NCBI GenBank assembly: GCA_963971305.1
Contig: OZ020310.1
Span: 61,391,017-61,455,016, forward strand
Source: Arcuatula senhousia
Taxonomy: Eukaryota; Mollusca; Bivalvia; Mytilida; Mytilidae
Direction: 5' to 3'
DNA length: 64,000 nt
This document shows positions 44,280 through 56,665 of the stretch, one piece after another. Numbering within the stretch: position 1 is the first letter of the stretch; the number at the start of each line of letters is the position of its first letter. The translations under genes were made by a program, and so were the position numbers. Under the pieces are notes generated by a model. It searched no databases. It was not told the DNA's origin and saw only the letters and a program-made list of their open reading frames with translations.

Positions 44280-47200
44280 TCTATCTTTATACTTAATGTT
44301 TAAAATCTTCATCATTTCTTTTAATTACGGTTTAATGAAAGTCACTGATAAACCATCTGACTACGCCTACAAAAAAACACTTTTAAATGAATCACGTACT
44401 GGAATCTTGTCGGTAGAAAAGGTACGTTTTATTGAAATCCTTTTTATCTATAATACCTAATAATGAAAAAGCCTAAAAGATATTTGTCAACCTAAAACGC
44501 CTCGGTGGTTCCTTTAATGGTCCGTGACTGTTGTTTTGAATGTCAGCGCAACAGATGGGAACACTTTAATTAATGAAGTCTCGTTGTGTTATTAAAAAAT
44601 ATATTTTTATTATGTGAATATATCTGAAGATATACGTCACATACCTTATAAGAATTAATTTAAATAAACTTGAATATAATGTAGAACATTTTTGCTACCG
44701 CTTCAGTGCACAAAAATGATAAATATTCATTGCAAGTGATCAAATATAACGCCTTAGCAACACATAACAAAGAAATGGGAGAAATCAAGTTTTTTATCAC
44801 TTGAGATATTTACTAATCAACATTTGTGCCTATTTTTTCATAGTTTTTAGCAAAAATATAGCATCCCACCTCCCGAAAAGATCTAAGAATTTTTTGATCA
44901 TGACATAGAGAAACCATGACTATAAATGATTCCTGGTAACGCCAATTATAACTTTATTGTTGTGGTATGCTCGTTCATGTTGTAATAGAATAATAATATA
45001 CTAGTATAATAGTATATATATATTTATACTGGTATATTATTGTGTTTTATATTTTTTTATCAAAATTGCAAAACAAGAAAGATATCAATGTAAGAATAAT
45101 CGAACTTGATAGTGAATACCTGATTAACAAATGGTTGTTATAAGCGTTATATGCAGTTGTGTAACTATAATTTTGATTTATTTATATCGTCTGTTAAAAT
45201 CAGTTATAACACTTTTAATATGTTTAAAACTTCCGCAGCGCTTGCTTAACAACATATGATGTTGCTGTCAGTCATTCATGAATGAGAAGAAGAATACAAA
45301 TCTTGTTAAAACATGAATAAATTCACGAATTTCGAATGGAATTTTAATTTACAGAGTTGAGCATGTCAAACAGGATGTTAATATTCGTTTCCAACAGCAA
45401 CCTTCTGACCAGGTTTTAAGTAAAAAATGCTTGAAACAAATATAAAATGCCAATATGTTTTCATTCTGTTCCTCTGCTACGCTAAAGAAATAAAATAAAA
45501 TTATTTAAATTGATGAAATCTAATATAATTTATTAATTTTTCTGTTATTTTGATATTTATTACTTTTACTATGAAGACATAAGAAAGACGTTCAGACTGA
45601 AAAGAAGGCCTTGGAATGCATGCATGCAAATTGAATGGTGAATCATTTGCCAAAACAATTGAATCAATATTTTATACCTTTCAAAATCAACAAATGTAAC
45701 AGAATAAAGAATTTCTGTATAATGTCATTGTTTTCATGTTTAACGATCCGTACACCTGTCATTGAGGCTTGAACTTGATTTTTTTTATACTGAATTTGAG
45801 AATACACATTTATTCAACTTTGGATATCGAGTAGACCTTGACATGTTCCACTAATACTTATTCTGGATACATGTATTCATACATTTTTTTGGCTTCATCT
45901 GCATTATGGCATCTTTATCTCTCATGAATTTACTGCTCACTTATCTACCAGTTTTCTTTTGCTGTCATGCATCTTTAAAGTTCTATTTTACCAATTTAAC
46001 GTAATTATATTGTTACTATTGTTTCGAATGATTTCCTGTCGTGTCTTAGGATAGAAAATGTACCGTTTAAAGCAAATACATTTTTTGCTAATGTTTAAGA
46101 AAAAGTTATAAAAACAATAATTTATCGGTAATATTTTTGTTCAAGCTTTTTACTAATAATGTCCTTTATAAACGTACGGTACAATATATGTAAATAAAAA
46201 AAAAATAGCGCCAGCTGATTTTTTTGTCAACAATAATGTTTGGAAATGTGGTGTCTTAAAGAATGAGTTTAATGTGTTTTATCAAAAATTTGATAATAGA
46301 TCTTTGAAACTGGCTGAGCTAATCATGTATTGTTATTATGATTTATTGTGACAAAAAAGCTTAACTTTCGGGTCTGCTACATTTTATTTCGGCTGCTTAT
46401 TAAACAAATGTGTATTTTTTAGAGACAGTTTTCTTATTCAACACATTTTGCTCCGTTGAAACTAATTCAGTCATAATTAGCATTACTTAATACATAAATG
46501 ATTAAAAAATATATCGTCATAAGGGAATGCAGAATCATTACAATTTTTCGTAAAACGGACATTTTTTTTTCCAAAATGTCAAGATTTTGCTTTTCTATGT
46601 TTTGTAGGTTAATTTTCTAACCTTGTTCAATCTATCGTACTTACTTGCCGTTTTACAAAGTGATTTATTTAGGAAATTTAACATGAAATGTTATTTTTAA
46701 GGCGATTTCGAACTCACTTACACGTAGCACAAATTCTTTGTTTGTCTTCCTTTACCGGATTTTACACACTGAATTGGAAATTAGCAGTTTGACGGTTTGA
46801 AAAACAAAAGTGTCTTTTTTAAGATTTAAGACGAAATTCAAAATGCCTTTCCTTGTTTTTCTTAAATTTAAAAAAATGGAAATGTGCTTTAACTTATAAA
46901 ATAAAAACGTCTTTTATGGTAATATTTTTGTAAAATATAAATTAAATAGTTTATAAAGATAGTAAAAAAAACCTAAAACTTATCATTTTATCAAAGAGTA
47001 CCCAGTGACTGATTGGTTTTCATATGTATGTGATATGTTAGGCTTAGAGTATTGTGATACAGGTAGAATCCATGTTGCTGTATCACATATTTTGCAAAAA
47101 TGCTGTATTTTATACTTAATATATGATAAAAGTTGTTAAAATCTGATATATCTAGCACATTCGTTTTTGTTTTTACAGTTGCAATATTATAATATATGCT

Positions 47201-47486
47201 TTACAAAGAAAACCTGAGTACATGAATTAAATATTATTATAGCTAAGATAATAAGGTCATAAGCTTGATCACCAAATTTGTATCCAACAACCCAACACTT
47301 AATGCCTAACAAATGTTTATTATATTCATGCTATAGCAATAAATCTCTCATTACCACTTAAAATGAATAACCGGTTTACAATAAAACAAACCATTTTTTG
47401 TAACTTTCCGCCCTGCTTTCATATAGTTGCATTGTAGTATTATCTCGTAATTTTCGTTTTATGTTCTTTTACCAATTCACCAAATA
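44280..47486. other. AT-rich unique stretch
   Basis: No exon, RNA gene or element is recognised in about 3.2 kb. There is an AT-rich microsatellite near 44995-45050. The only long-range match is at its end, to a PLE tail. Confidence 0.5.
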
Positions 47487-47572
47487 TCCGGTATGACTGA
47501 TTCGTTTTTGTCGTTTTCTCTGGACTGTGAGATTGATCATTCAGGTTCGGTAGTTTTGTTATTACCTTTATT
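47487..47572 (+). mobile_element. 86-bp PLE 3' tail (alpha type)
   Basis: TCCGGTATGACTGATTCG through GTAGTTTTGTTATTACC to TTTATT matches the last bases of the element at 50871-52352. It fixes the alpha 3' terminus and is the shortest truncated copy seen. Confidence 0.75.
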
Positions 47573-48305
47573 AAATGTTTTAAAAGTTTACATAAGCGTT
47601 TTTTCTTCAAAAGTTGACAGACTTATAATTCCTGTAATGATATATCCAAAGCTGAAAACTAGTTGACTTTTCAATAATATTTTGGATATTTTTTTAAATA
47701 TTTTATAAATATCTTTTTTAGTCATGATTGTTTAGTTTTCAAAACATTAATCCATTGTTTAGGAATTCTTTTTTAACATTGTAAATTCACTAATCCAATT
47801 GTTTTGACTTTCCTTTCTATATTTGAACATATTACTTTGTCTGAGATTTTCCCATTTTTGTCAAAAATGTCATTGTCTTATAGTATTTTATTGTGAATCC
47901 ATTAGGTACACAGTAGACATTTGTCCTCAAATGTTATTCAGTTGTTTCCCCATATAAGTTGTTATATTATATCAGTAAAATTTGATGGGCCTTCGTCTGC
48001 TTTTATCCACGATTTTAAAGGTTCCTCATAGGATTTTGACATATTTTGAAAACCATGTTTATTTAAATCATTAACAGTGTAAAGGTGCATTTGACAACCT
48101 AATGACGTTCCCCAAATACTCATAAATAAAAGTTATGATTTATTTTCCAATTTTCATTCTCATTACAGCATAATTTGTTAATCCAACCTATATATTTATA
48201 TATATATTGATTGAATATTTGTATCAATATCAACCATGATAGAGATAATAGAATGGCACGCATCCACCGAGAATTGATACCAATTTACCAACACCTATTT
48301 TTACG
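47573..48305. other. Non-coding stretch
   Basis: AT-rich; nothing recognised. Confidence 0.45.
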
Positions 48306-48850
48306 GTGTCCGTGTTCGTTTGGAATTCTCGACAGACTGGAGACTGCAAGGCAACAGGTGCTGCCGAGGTTTGGGTTCTAATCCATCTCACACCCTGTTT
48401 GATTTTCCAACGTCATTTGCAATACACAGACTTACTGTCATACTGTCAATCATAGCACATGCTCCAGTTTGCAGCTGTACCCTACCATATCCAATATATA
48501 TTTCAAATGTTTATCAAGCTGTGTGTCATTCTATTATCTCTATAATACATATACCATATGTTCTACCATGGCATACCACCATACCTTGTGTATGCTCGAG
48601 TACGCGGAGAAATGATACCGATTTTACAACACTTATTTTTACGGTGTCCATGGTCGTGTGAAATCTTGACGGAATGGCGAATGCTAGGCGACAAGTGCCG
48701 TTAAGGTATGAGTTCGAATCCAGCTCATTCCCTGTTGGATATCCAATGCTATTGCAGTAGAAAGACTTGGTGTCATACTATTAAACATAGCACACGTTCC
48801 AGTTTGCAGTTGTACGCTACCATATCCATTATCTATTTCAATCATTTTAA
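48306..48850 (+). mobile_element. Two tRNA-derived SINE copies in tandem
   Basis: The first (48306-48520) has box B GGGTTCTAATCC at 48373-48384. The second (48614-48850) has GAGTTCGAATCC at 48710-48722. Both start with ATTTTTACGGTGTCC and end with GTTTGCAGYTGTAC followed by CTACCATATCCA. They are separated by about 95 bp and their divergence indicates separate ages. The 113-codon plus frame 48320-48661 overlaps them and is not a gene. Confidence 0.72.
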
Positions 48851-49315
48851 GCCAAATTATAGATAATCGTGGGATATCACTATTCTTTTTACACATTCTC
48901 TAATTTATTTTCAAAGAAAATAATACCGTATTGCGGGTTATTTTCGCTTATTTTAGCGGATCAATGACAACACGAAAATAAAACCCACGAAATATTTAAG
49001 CAAAAGACAATTATTTTCTTTGGTTTGATTCCTATTCTTTTTTAAGGCTTTCTGTTTTTTCTTGTAGTAATTCTTTAAAGCTAATTTAAATGTAAATTAT
49101 CAATGACGAACATTCAACTAATCTTTATAGCTTTATTAATCCACTCAATCCACAAATATCAAAGTTCAAAGGAGTTAGAAGCTTGTACACCCAAGCCCTA
49201 ATTTCAATTAATTAGTGAATATCAATAGATAATTAAAATCGACGATAACAGTTACCTTATTTTTATTTATTAGAATCAACACCTCAATTGATGTTAATTG
49301 ATTATAATTTACGTT
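48851..49315. other. Non-coding stretch left of copy C
   Basis: AT-rich, nothing recognised. The duplication breakpoint lies at about 49316, in a T-run before ATAGGTTATCGAATTTC. Confidence 0.5.
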
Positions 49316-50373
49316 TTTTTTATAGGTTATCGAATTTCTTATTTTACGTGTTTTGCCAATATTCTGCTAATGGATTATTCATACGGAAGGGAAATTAAAC
49401 ATTTACATGTATGCTGCAGACATCAGAACCGCTAATGTAAGAATCAACGAATTGATCCATGTTAATAACGAGAATTAATACGAAAATATAACAGTATATT
49501 AAATGGTTCTCTATTTTACTGTCAGAGACTTCATATGGATTAGGGTAGTCGAATGTTATATCTATAGGGATTTATTTGACAGTCTTTGTATAAAGAATAT
49601 TTCAAAAGCACTCACCGGTGAAATTTTAAATGTAGTAAGTTTTAAGGTCAATCAAAGCGTCTGACATCTTGAATAAAGCTGTTCTACATTAACAGGTAAG
49701 GATGGTAATATTTGTACATGACTTTATTTTACTAATGATCACAATCTTTCATTGTATGCCGAGCAATTGATGAATATAAACCAAATTAGATTTATAGAAA
49801 TTAAGAAGAAATTGTTCAAAACTTTTTTTTAAATTTTCAGACTGGTTTATGAACTATTGATCTTATTGATCTATTGACATCGCAGTTATGAAATCAACCG
49901 TTCTAAAATATGCAGATGACTCGAGTTTCCAATTATTGTGGTGTCCGATTTCTAGCTATTACCTGTGTACGAGACAAATGTTGGTCTTGTGAATTTCTTA
50001 AAACAACTTGAGTATTTCTTATTACAAATTACAAACCACAAATATGAAAAAGACGATAACACAGGTACGTGGTCTCTAATAAATTTATTCTCGTCAAAAG
50101 TTATAAAAATAATTAATCAGCATACGTTCCATAAGTGATTGAATTTTGATAAGTTTCATTTTTGCAAACATATAGTAAGATAGTAAAATATTTATTCTGT
50201 TTGATAAAAAAAGATAAAGCAAAATATTGAACATGTCTATAGGTGTATTCTATACAATTTCCTTATATTGTACCCTACTAAATATTTTTTTACATCAATG
50301 AACATTGATCGAATGATCAATTTTAGTACCCCAAATGGCATAAAAGAATTTGACTTCTTGTATAGTGCCGTTT

Positions 50374-50610
50374 AACAACCGGTTTTGCAATAAACTCCCC
50401 GTTTTGCAATAAAAAATATTTTTTATTTGTTTTATTATTGTTTATGTATAAAACGGTCCCTAAAGGTAACCAAATAAGTTTAAAGTACAAATTATTGTTT
50501 TTTAACATAATAAAGTATGATTAGAATACTTTATTGCAAAACGGGTTGATAACATTATTTTGTCGATTTTGCTCAAATCTCCCCGTTTTGCAATAATTTT
50601 GGAAAACAAA
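50374..50610. repeat. CCCGTTTTGCAATAA inverted element, copy C
   Basis: Same element as 31735-31965. Confidence 0.55.
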
Positions 50611-50870
50611 CACTTTATACAAAAAATCTTTTATAATGAAATGAGGTTAAAATGTCAATTATATTCTCACTTTTAAATATGGGATGGGGGAGGGGTAATT
50701 ATTAAGCGTTTTTTTCATTTATGTTTCAAAATGACAGTTGTTTCGAAAATCCTAAATGATTATAAGTTTAAGCTAGGATTGTAACATATTATCGGATATA
50801 CTGCGTATGCAATGATGCAACCAAAATTATTAACACTCCAGCTCTCATGATAAAGCCAAATTAACTCAAT

Positions 50871-52352
50871 TTAACAAAGATGAAATCATAGCCAACCATA
50901 GCTCTTTTATGTCCTCTTTCAATATTCCAATGAAAGAGGAACATAAAGAGTTACCATATTTGTACTGGATACCTAAACTTCACAAAAATCCGTACAAAGA
51001 AAGGTATATAGCTGGATCTTCATCATGTTCAACTACAGAGCTGTCCGTTCATTTAACTAAAATCTTGTCTGCTGTCAAAGAAGGTCAACAAGCATACTGC
51101 GACACTATTTATAATCGTAGTGGAATTAACCATATGTGGATTTTGAAAAACTCAAAAGATTTGTTAGATCATTTTAAATCTAGATCATTTTCTGAGGTTC
51201 ACTCTTTGAAAACGTTCGATTTTTCAACTTTATACACTACCTTGCCACACGATAAACTAAAATGTCGCCTGAAAAAACTTCTCGAAAAAGCCTTTTCAAA
51301 CTCAAGGAATTTTGTTGTTTTGGGTTATAATTCTACATTCTTTTCCAAAGCATCTTTCAAAGATAAAATTTGTTACACACTGGAACAAGTTTGCAGTATG
51401 CTTGATTTCCTCATTGACAACATATTTGTCACCTTCGGAGGAGAGATTTTTCAACAACAAATCGGCATTCCAATGGGCACAAACTGTGCTCCTCTCCTCG
51501 CCGATTTGTTTTTATACTCTTACGAGACTGAATTTCTTCAGGGACTCGTAAAGGACAAGAAGATGAAAGAGGCACGGTCATTTAATCTTACATTCAGATA
51601 TATTGATGATGTCCTTTCTGTCAATAACACTTCATTTGGTAGTTGGATTCCTTCAATATATCCTCCGGAATTGGAGATTAAAGAGACCACCGAATCTAAT
51701 TGCTTCACGTCTTTCTTGGATTTGCACCTCGAATATGACCCAGGTGGTCATCTCAGTACAAAAATTTACGATAAACGAGACGATTTTAATTTTCAAATTA
51801 TTAATTTTCCTAATCTACAGAGCAATATACCTACTTCTCCTGCATACGGTGTTTATATTTCTCAACTTATTCGATATGCCAGAGCTTGCACACATTTCAC
51901 AGATTTTTTGATCAGACACCGGTTTCTTCGTGACCGACTTTTGAAGCAGGGCTATAAGAAAATACGTCTCATACGATCATTAAAAAAATTCTTTCTTCGT
52001 TATCAGCCACTAGTAGAAAAGTTCAAAATTGAGTTAAAAGATATGATAGTTAATTGTTTTAATTAGTGTTTGACTGGTCTGCTGTACTGAGATGATCACC
52101 TCAATATCCCTATTGTGTCTCACAACTATGTTGTGTTCTATGGTCATTACCGGATCCTAAGATCGCAATGGAAGAGGGAGGTTTGGCGCCATAAAACCTG
52201 GTTTAACCCACAATTTCGTTTGAAATGCCTGTACCAAGTCAGGACCATTGCGATCCACCAGTTCTCCGGTATGACTGATTCGTTTTTGTCATTTTCTCTG
52301 GACTATGAGATTGATCATTCAAGTTCGGTAGTTTTGTTATTACCTTTATTTG
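50871..52352 (+). mobile_element. 5'-truncated PLE insertion (alpha) private to copy C
   Basis: Copy B is empty here (CCAAATTAACCCAATTGCAG at about 32221-32240). In copy C the sequence leaves the duplicate after AACTCAATT and returns at TGCAGTGATTTTTT. Insert length is about 1.48 kb. Its 3' end ATTACCTTTATT equals that of the 47487-47572 tail. No target duplication longer than a base or so is visible. Confidence 0.85.
50909..52066 (+). CDS. PLE reverse transcriptase, 385 codons, 5'-truncated
   Basis: This is a reverse transcriptase of the Penelope-like type that copies element RNA into DNA. The start shown is the first in-frame ATG, but the frame stays open to the insertion edge, so the true N-terminus is missing. 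Residues 16-29 are PYLYWIPKLHKNPY. Motif A KTFDFSTLYT is at 101-110 (Asp104). IGIPMGTNCAPLLADLFL is at 185-202, FRYIDDVLS at 229-237 with both catalytic aspartates, then FLDLHLEYD near 269 and AYGVYISQLIRYARAC near 312. No stop or frameshift is seen in 385 codons, so it inserted recently. No GIY-YIG endonuclease lies downstream. The protein stops soon after the thumb region, and about 285 bp of 3' untranslated DNA follow. This suits PLE groups with the endonuclease at the N-terminus (Naiad-like), but the missing 5' part prevents proof. Confidence 0.85.
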   Translation: MSSFNIPMKEEHKELPYLYWIPKLHKNPYKERYIAGSSSCSTTELSVHLTKILSAVKEGQQAYCDTIYNRSGINHMWILKNSKDLLDHFKSRSFSEVHSLKTFDFSTLYTTLPHDKLKCRLKKLLEKAFSNSRNFVVLGYNSTFFSKASFKDKICYTLEQVCSMLDFLIDNIFVTFGGEIFQQQIGIPMGTNCAPLLADLFLYSYETEFLQGLVKDKKMKEARSFNLTFRYIDDVLSVNNTSFGSWIPSIYPPELEIKETTESNCFTSFLDLHLEYDPGGHLSTKIYDKRDDFNFQIINFPNLQSNIPTSPAYGVYISQLIRYARACTHFTDFLIRHRFLRDRLLKQGYKKIRLIRSLKKFFLRYQPLVEKFKIELKDMIVNCFN

Positions 52353-54186
52353 CAGTGATTTTTTTCTAGACATATTGCATGAACCAATTCAAATGTTACC
52401 GCATCCAATGCAAATTTGATGACTTATGGCTTTGCCTTACAACATACTGATATATGAAGAATATGGCTTTAAGAATAATGAGTTGCTTTCTAACTAATGG
52501 TCTAAATCGTTTAGGTAAATTTAAAGTTGATAATAGTTTGAAAAGACTAAATATTAGCCGCAGTTGAAAATATGCATCGTTCTTAAAAGAGATTTCGATA
52601 TGCAATCTAGTTTAAAGATAGATGCTATATTACTAAAAAACATCCATAATTATTCAAGTTATGTGTAAAATTAGAAACCATCAATCTTTGACACAGCTTT
52701 TGTTTCTACTTGTTTTTTTTTATATTTTCTGACCCGTGTTTAAGAAGGGTCTATCTGCGACTATTTCAGGACTGGATTTGAATTCTATGCGTTTTATTTA
52801 GAACATGGTCCATCTGCAGAATGGAGAGCAGCACCTAATGGCCTCGCTGAAGGCTGCTGGTGGTTGTTCACTTTGTATTATTTTCTAAATTATCGCTTGT
52901 TATGTGAGCTGCATACACTGATTCCACATCTTTTTATTTTCTATTGAAATTATTTGAATTATTCAAAACCGTTTTTAAATCGTTGATATTCTTTCTTTGA
53001 ACTGAATCAATCATAAATCATTTGCATTTGCTGCAAAGGTATGTTGCTTATGCCAATTTTACGCTGCGAATGATTAGATATTTAATCGTTTTAAGATCCG
53101 TATACCGTTCATGGGCGTTTAAAATAAAGGGAAGCTCAAATTACAAGCTATTATGTTGACAATAAGAGAGATGTATTCCTTTGTCGTCACACCTTTATAT
53201 TTGACCAAGTAAACACATGAAATAATTACTTCAGTTTTGAAAAAAAAGTTTAATATTCGATATTAAAAGGATAATTTTAATTGATTGCATTTCATTCGCA
53301 ATGTCGAATTTTTATTCAGATTTACAGGTTTAACATATGTCCTGTGTTTTGAAGGATTGATTTTGCAATTGATCCCTAGCAAATATAAACAAATATGAAA
53401 CCCATGTGTTCTGTAACAAGCATATTATTAGTGTTAATATAACAAAACGATGTCCAGTTCAAGAGTGTTAATATTTGAATAAGCCTTCTTATAAATAGAT
53501 AAATGTATTGATCAGTTGCATTGTCATTGTTATTTGAAATGCCAAAATAAAATATTTTGAATATCATCTTTCATTATATGTATAATGAATCTAAACAATC
53601 AATATATATATATAATTCCACCGTGGGATACACAGATGGTCATAGAGATCACATAATAAGATCATTTATAATATATAATAAACATAAGATATCAACATTC
53701 AATGATCAGATAAATGGTAACCAAATATTGTAAATGGCAAAAAGGAATGAATAAAAATACAAATATGCAGAATAATTTGGCGTCACCGTGGTATACACGT
53801 GCATTGGTGAAAAAAAATTAGACCGGAAACTATTGAGAACAAATGATTGATACCTAGATAGCTGAATCAAAACCATTCCAAGCTTTAGATTATGTTGATC
53901 TGTATTCTTTATGATCAGGGATATAAATATTATCTAGAAATTATTTAATTTCTTTAAAAATGGGAGAAACAAGTAAAATAAATATGTAACATAAGGTCGC
54001 AAATGTCCAATAAAACTCTTCTTTTGATCATGTCACACCTACCAACAATATATATTTTTTTTTGCGGTCAAAAAATTCAAGTGATATATTCTAATAAACA
54101 TATCCTTATGTGTGAAAATGGTTACATTTGTGTAATTATGTACAAGACAACTGTTGTTTACTGCACATTTTAGTAGAAAATGAATT

Positions 54187-54498
54187 CTCAGATGAGTGCA
54201 GATGTTGGTTTGTCATAGGGTGTTGTTTTGTCTTCCTTTACCGGATTTGACACGCTGAATGGACTATTGGCAACGCGACGGGTGTGCTATAGCAAGCAGG
54301 AACTGCTTACTCTTCCGGAGCACCTGAGTTCACTCTGGTTTCGACTAGAGTTCGCGTTGTTGATTGATATTCAGTTGTTTTGTGTTTCCATGTTTTACAT
54401 GTTGTCTGTTTTTGTCCCGTTCTTGTTGGTGTTTGCTGGTTTTGTCTCTGCCCTTTCGGACTTTTGATATTCGGATACCCCATTGGTACCTCTGCTTC
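54187..54498 (+). mobile_element. 312-bp PLE tail insertion (beta) private to copy C
   Basis: CAGATGAGTGCAGATGTTGG through GGTACCTCTGCTTC matches the beta copy from near the reverse transcriptase stop to its 3' end. Copy B reads GAAAATCAATTCGCATTTAT at 34065-34084 with no insert. The insert replaces GCAT or similar (about 4 bp), and TT is shared at the 3' junction. The 79-codon frame within is tail sequence, not a gene. Confidence 0.82.
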
Positions 54499-54852
54499 TT
54501 ATAGACTTCGGGGATGGGTATTTCTTAGTTATTACATCATACCTTGAAAGGTATATACGGTCAAAGCTGGAAATAAAGGGCAGCCAAGGGACAACGAAAT
54601 TATGCCCTTTATAAGCAGGTGCCCTATAAAGTTTATTTTAGTTGTATTGTTCCTAAAATGGATATTTTTGAGGTGCCCCTTATAGGCCATATTCTTTTAT
54701 ATACAGGTGCCCTTAAGGCAGGTTTGACTGTAATCCTGTGGTAAAAAAAGCATTTGTAACGATTCTAATCTGAAAATGTTCTTATTTTGCTTTGATTGAC
54801 TACCAACAGTCAGAAAGGTGGTCAGAACGAGACAAAAGAATTTTTTTGGTAA

Positions 54853-55055
54853 AGCGCCTCTGATGTTATTCGAACACACGTGAAGGTTAGCACTGCTGGT
54901 GGAGTTTTAATTCCCCGAGGTAAGCCCGCTCCGGCACCAACACTTTTGAATTGGAAAAACCATCAAAGCTTTAAATTATCCGTCTAAATTTCAAAATTGT
55001 CTAAACCCTAAGGTTCTTCCTACCCCAGACATAGGTTGATTATCTAAGTAATGAA
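54853..55055 (+). mobile_element. Retrozyme remnant with half hammerhead, copy C
   Basis: Duplicate of 34434-34635 with the same AGCGCCT-CTGATG to TTATTCGAACAC junction, so the deletion predates the B/C duplication. Confidence 0.72.
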
Positions 55056-56114
55056 GTGTAACGGAAGGACGGACAGAAGAATTGACGGATACCCCTATAA
55101 CTATATACCCCCACTTTTCAAGTGGGGGGAATAAAAAGCCCACACGTATTATTATTTTTATCTATACAACCACTTCAACTGATGAAGAACTAGACACGAA
55201 TATTCCCTCATCATGTGACTGTGCTTATTCTGACTTTATATAAGCTCCTTGTGGCCATGTTGTTATCGGCGACCTTAACATCGTCAATGATCAAGGGGTA
55301 CTTCAATTTTTTGAAAAGGAATCTAAGTTTAGACCCTGCTCACAAATTAACTGGAATTCAGGGTATCCATCTCTTATCTGCAACTCCTCATAAGCCCCTT
55401 GATTGATTTTCATGACTCTTAAAAAAAATCTTTGTGACATAATGTAGATGTGCACCCACTATTTTAAAATTTGATCATAATAATTTTTCGACAACAAGGG
55501 GGTACCCATCTCTTATCCACAACTCCTCCTAAACCCCTCGATGGATTTTCATGAAACTTTCACACAATCTTTGTGACATAATGTGGATGTGCACCTATTA
55601 TTTTAGAATTTGACCTGATTGATTTTTTTTTGGGGGGAGGGGGGGCGGGTGGCGGCGGTACTTATTTATGAGCTGCCGCTCACAGTTTTTTTCTAGATTA
55701 TGATTATAGGATATGATAGGTATAAAAAAGGTGGTATTAGATCTTTAATTTCAGGATCAACGAAAAAGTAGATAAATTTATAAAGTCAGGTCCTGTTTGT
55801 TAATATTTGTTAATTTTATAAAACAGTCGAATGTGGTCTAAAGAGGAACCAATTTTTTAAAAGTTTAAAGTAACAAAAAGCATTTATGGTGAGCGCCCTT
55901 CGTATAAAAGACTGGCAAGAGATATAGTTTCACAATCTAAACTGATTTAACTTACAAATAGGTATGGAGCATAGTTCACAAAAAAAGATTATGCCTTCCA
56001 TTATTTTCAAATATACAATCAAAATCAGGAATGTTAAAATTAGAACGATGTTGCTTAATAATATTACGGTTCCTTCCTCTACCATGCAACCTATTGTTAC
56101 GTTCACTGATCTTA

Positions 56115-56665
56115 AAATGTAAAAGTAAGACACCCTTGAGGCTTCATAAGAAAGCACTAATCTTATAGTGACATAGTAAAACCCCCTTCTTAACAAAGCA
56201 CTGATCTTAAAATGCTTAAGTAAAACTTTCTTCCTAACAAAGCACTGATCGGAAAATATCAAAGTTAAACCTCCTTTTTAACAAAGCACTCATCTTTTAG
56301 TGCCCAAGTAAAACCCCCTTCTGAACAAAGCACTGATCTTGAAATACCAAAGTAAAATTTCCTTCCTAATAAAGCACTAATCTTAAAATGCCAAAGTAAA
56401 ACTTCCTTCATAACAAAGCACCTATCTTAAAATGTCAAAGAAAAACCCCCTTCTTAAGAAAGCACTGATATTAAAATGCCAAAGTAAAAATTCCTTTCTA
56501 ACAAAGCACTTATCTTAAAATGCCAAAGGGAAGACCCCTTTTTTAAAGCACTTATCGTAAAGTGCCCAAGTAAAACCCCCTTCTTAAGAAAGCACTGATC
56601 TTAAAATGCCAAAGTAAAACTTCCTTCCTAACAAAGCACTTATCTTGAAATGCCAAAGTAAAACT
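56115..56665. repeat. 44-bp minisatellite, about 12 units
   Basis: Same unit as 35655-36135. Extra units (AAAGCACTAATCTTAAAATG and AAAGCACCTATCTTAAAATG types) are present only here. Confidence 0.85.

Noticed and set aside
48320..48661. 113-codon plus-strand frame
   Set aside because: It overlaps two tRNA-derived SINEs and reads through box B sequences.
54228..54467. 79-codon frame also seen at 41119-41319 (minus)
   Set aside because: It is the non-coding tail of the beta PLE and its conservation simply reflects recent copying. No start or splice context supports a protein.
55930..56262. 110-codon minus frame
   Set aside because: It reads through the 44-bp minisatellite and is broken in copy B.
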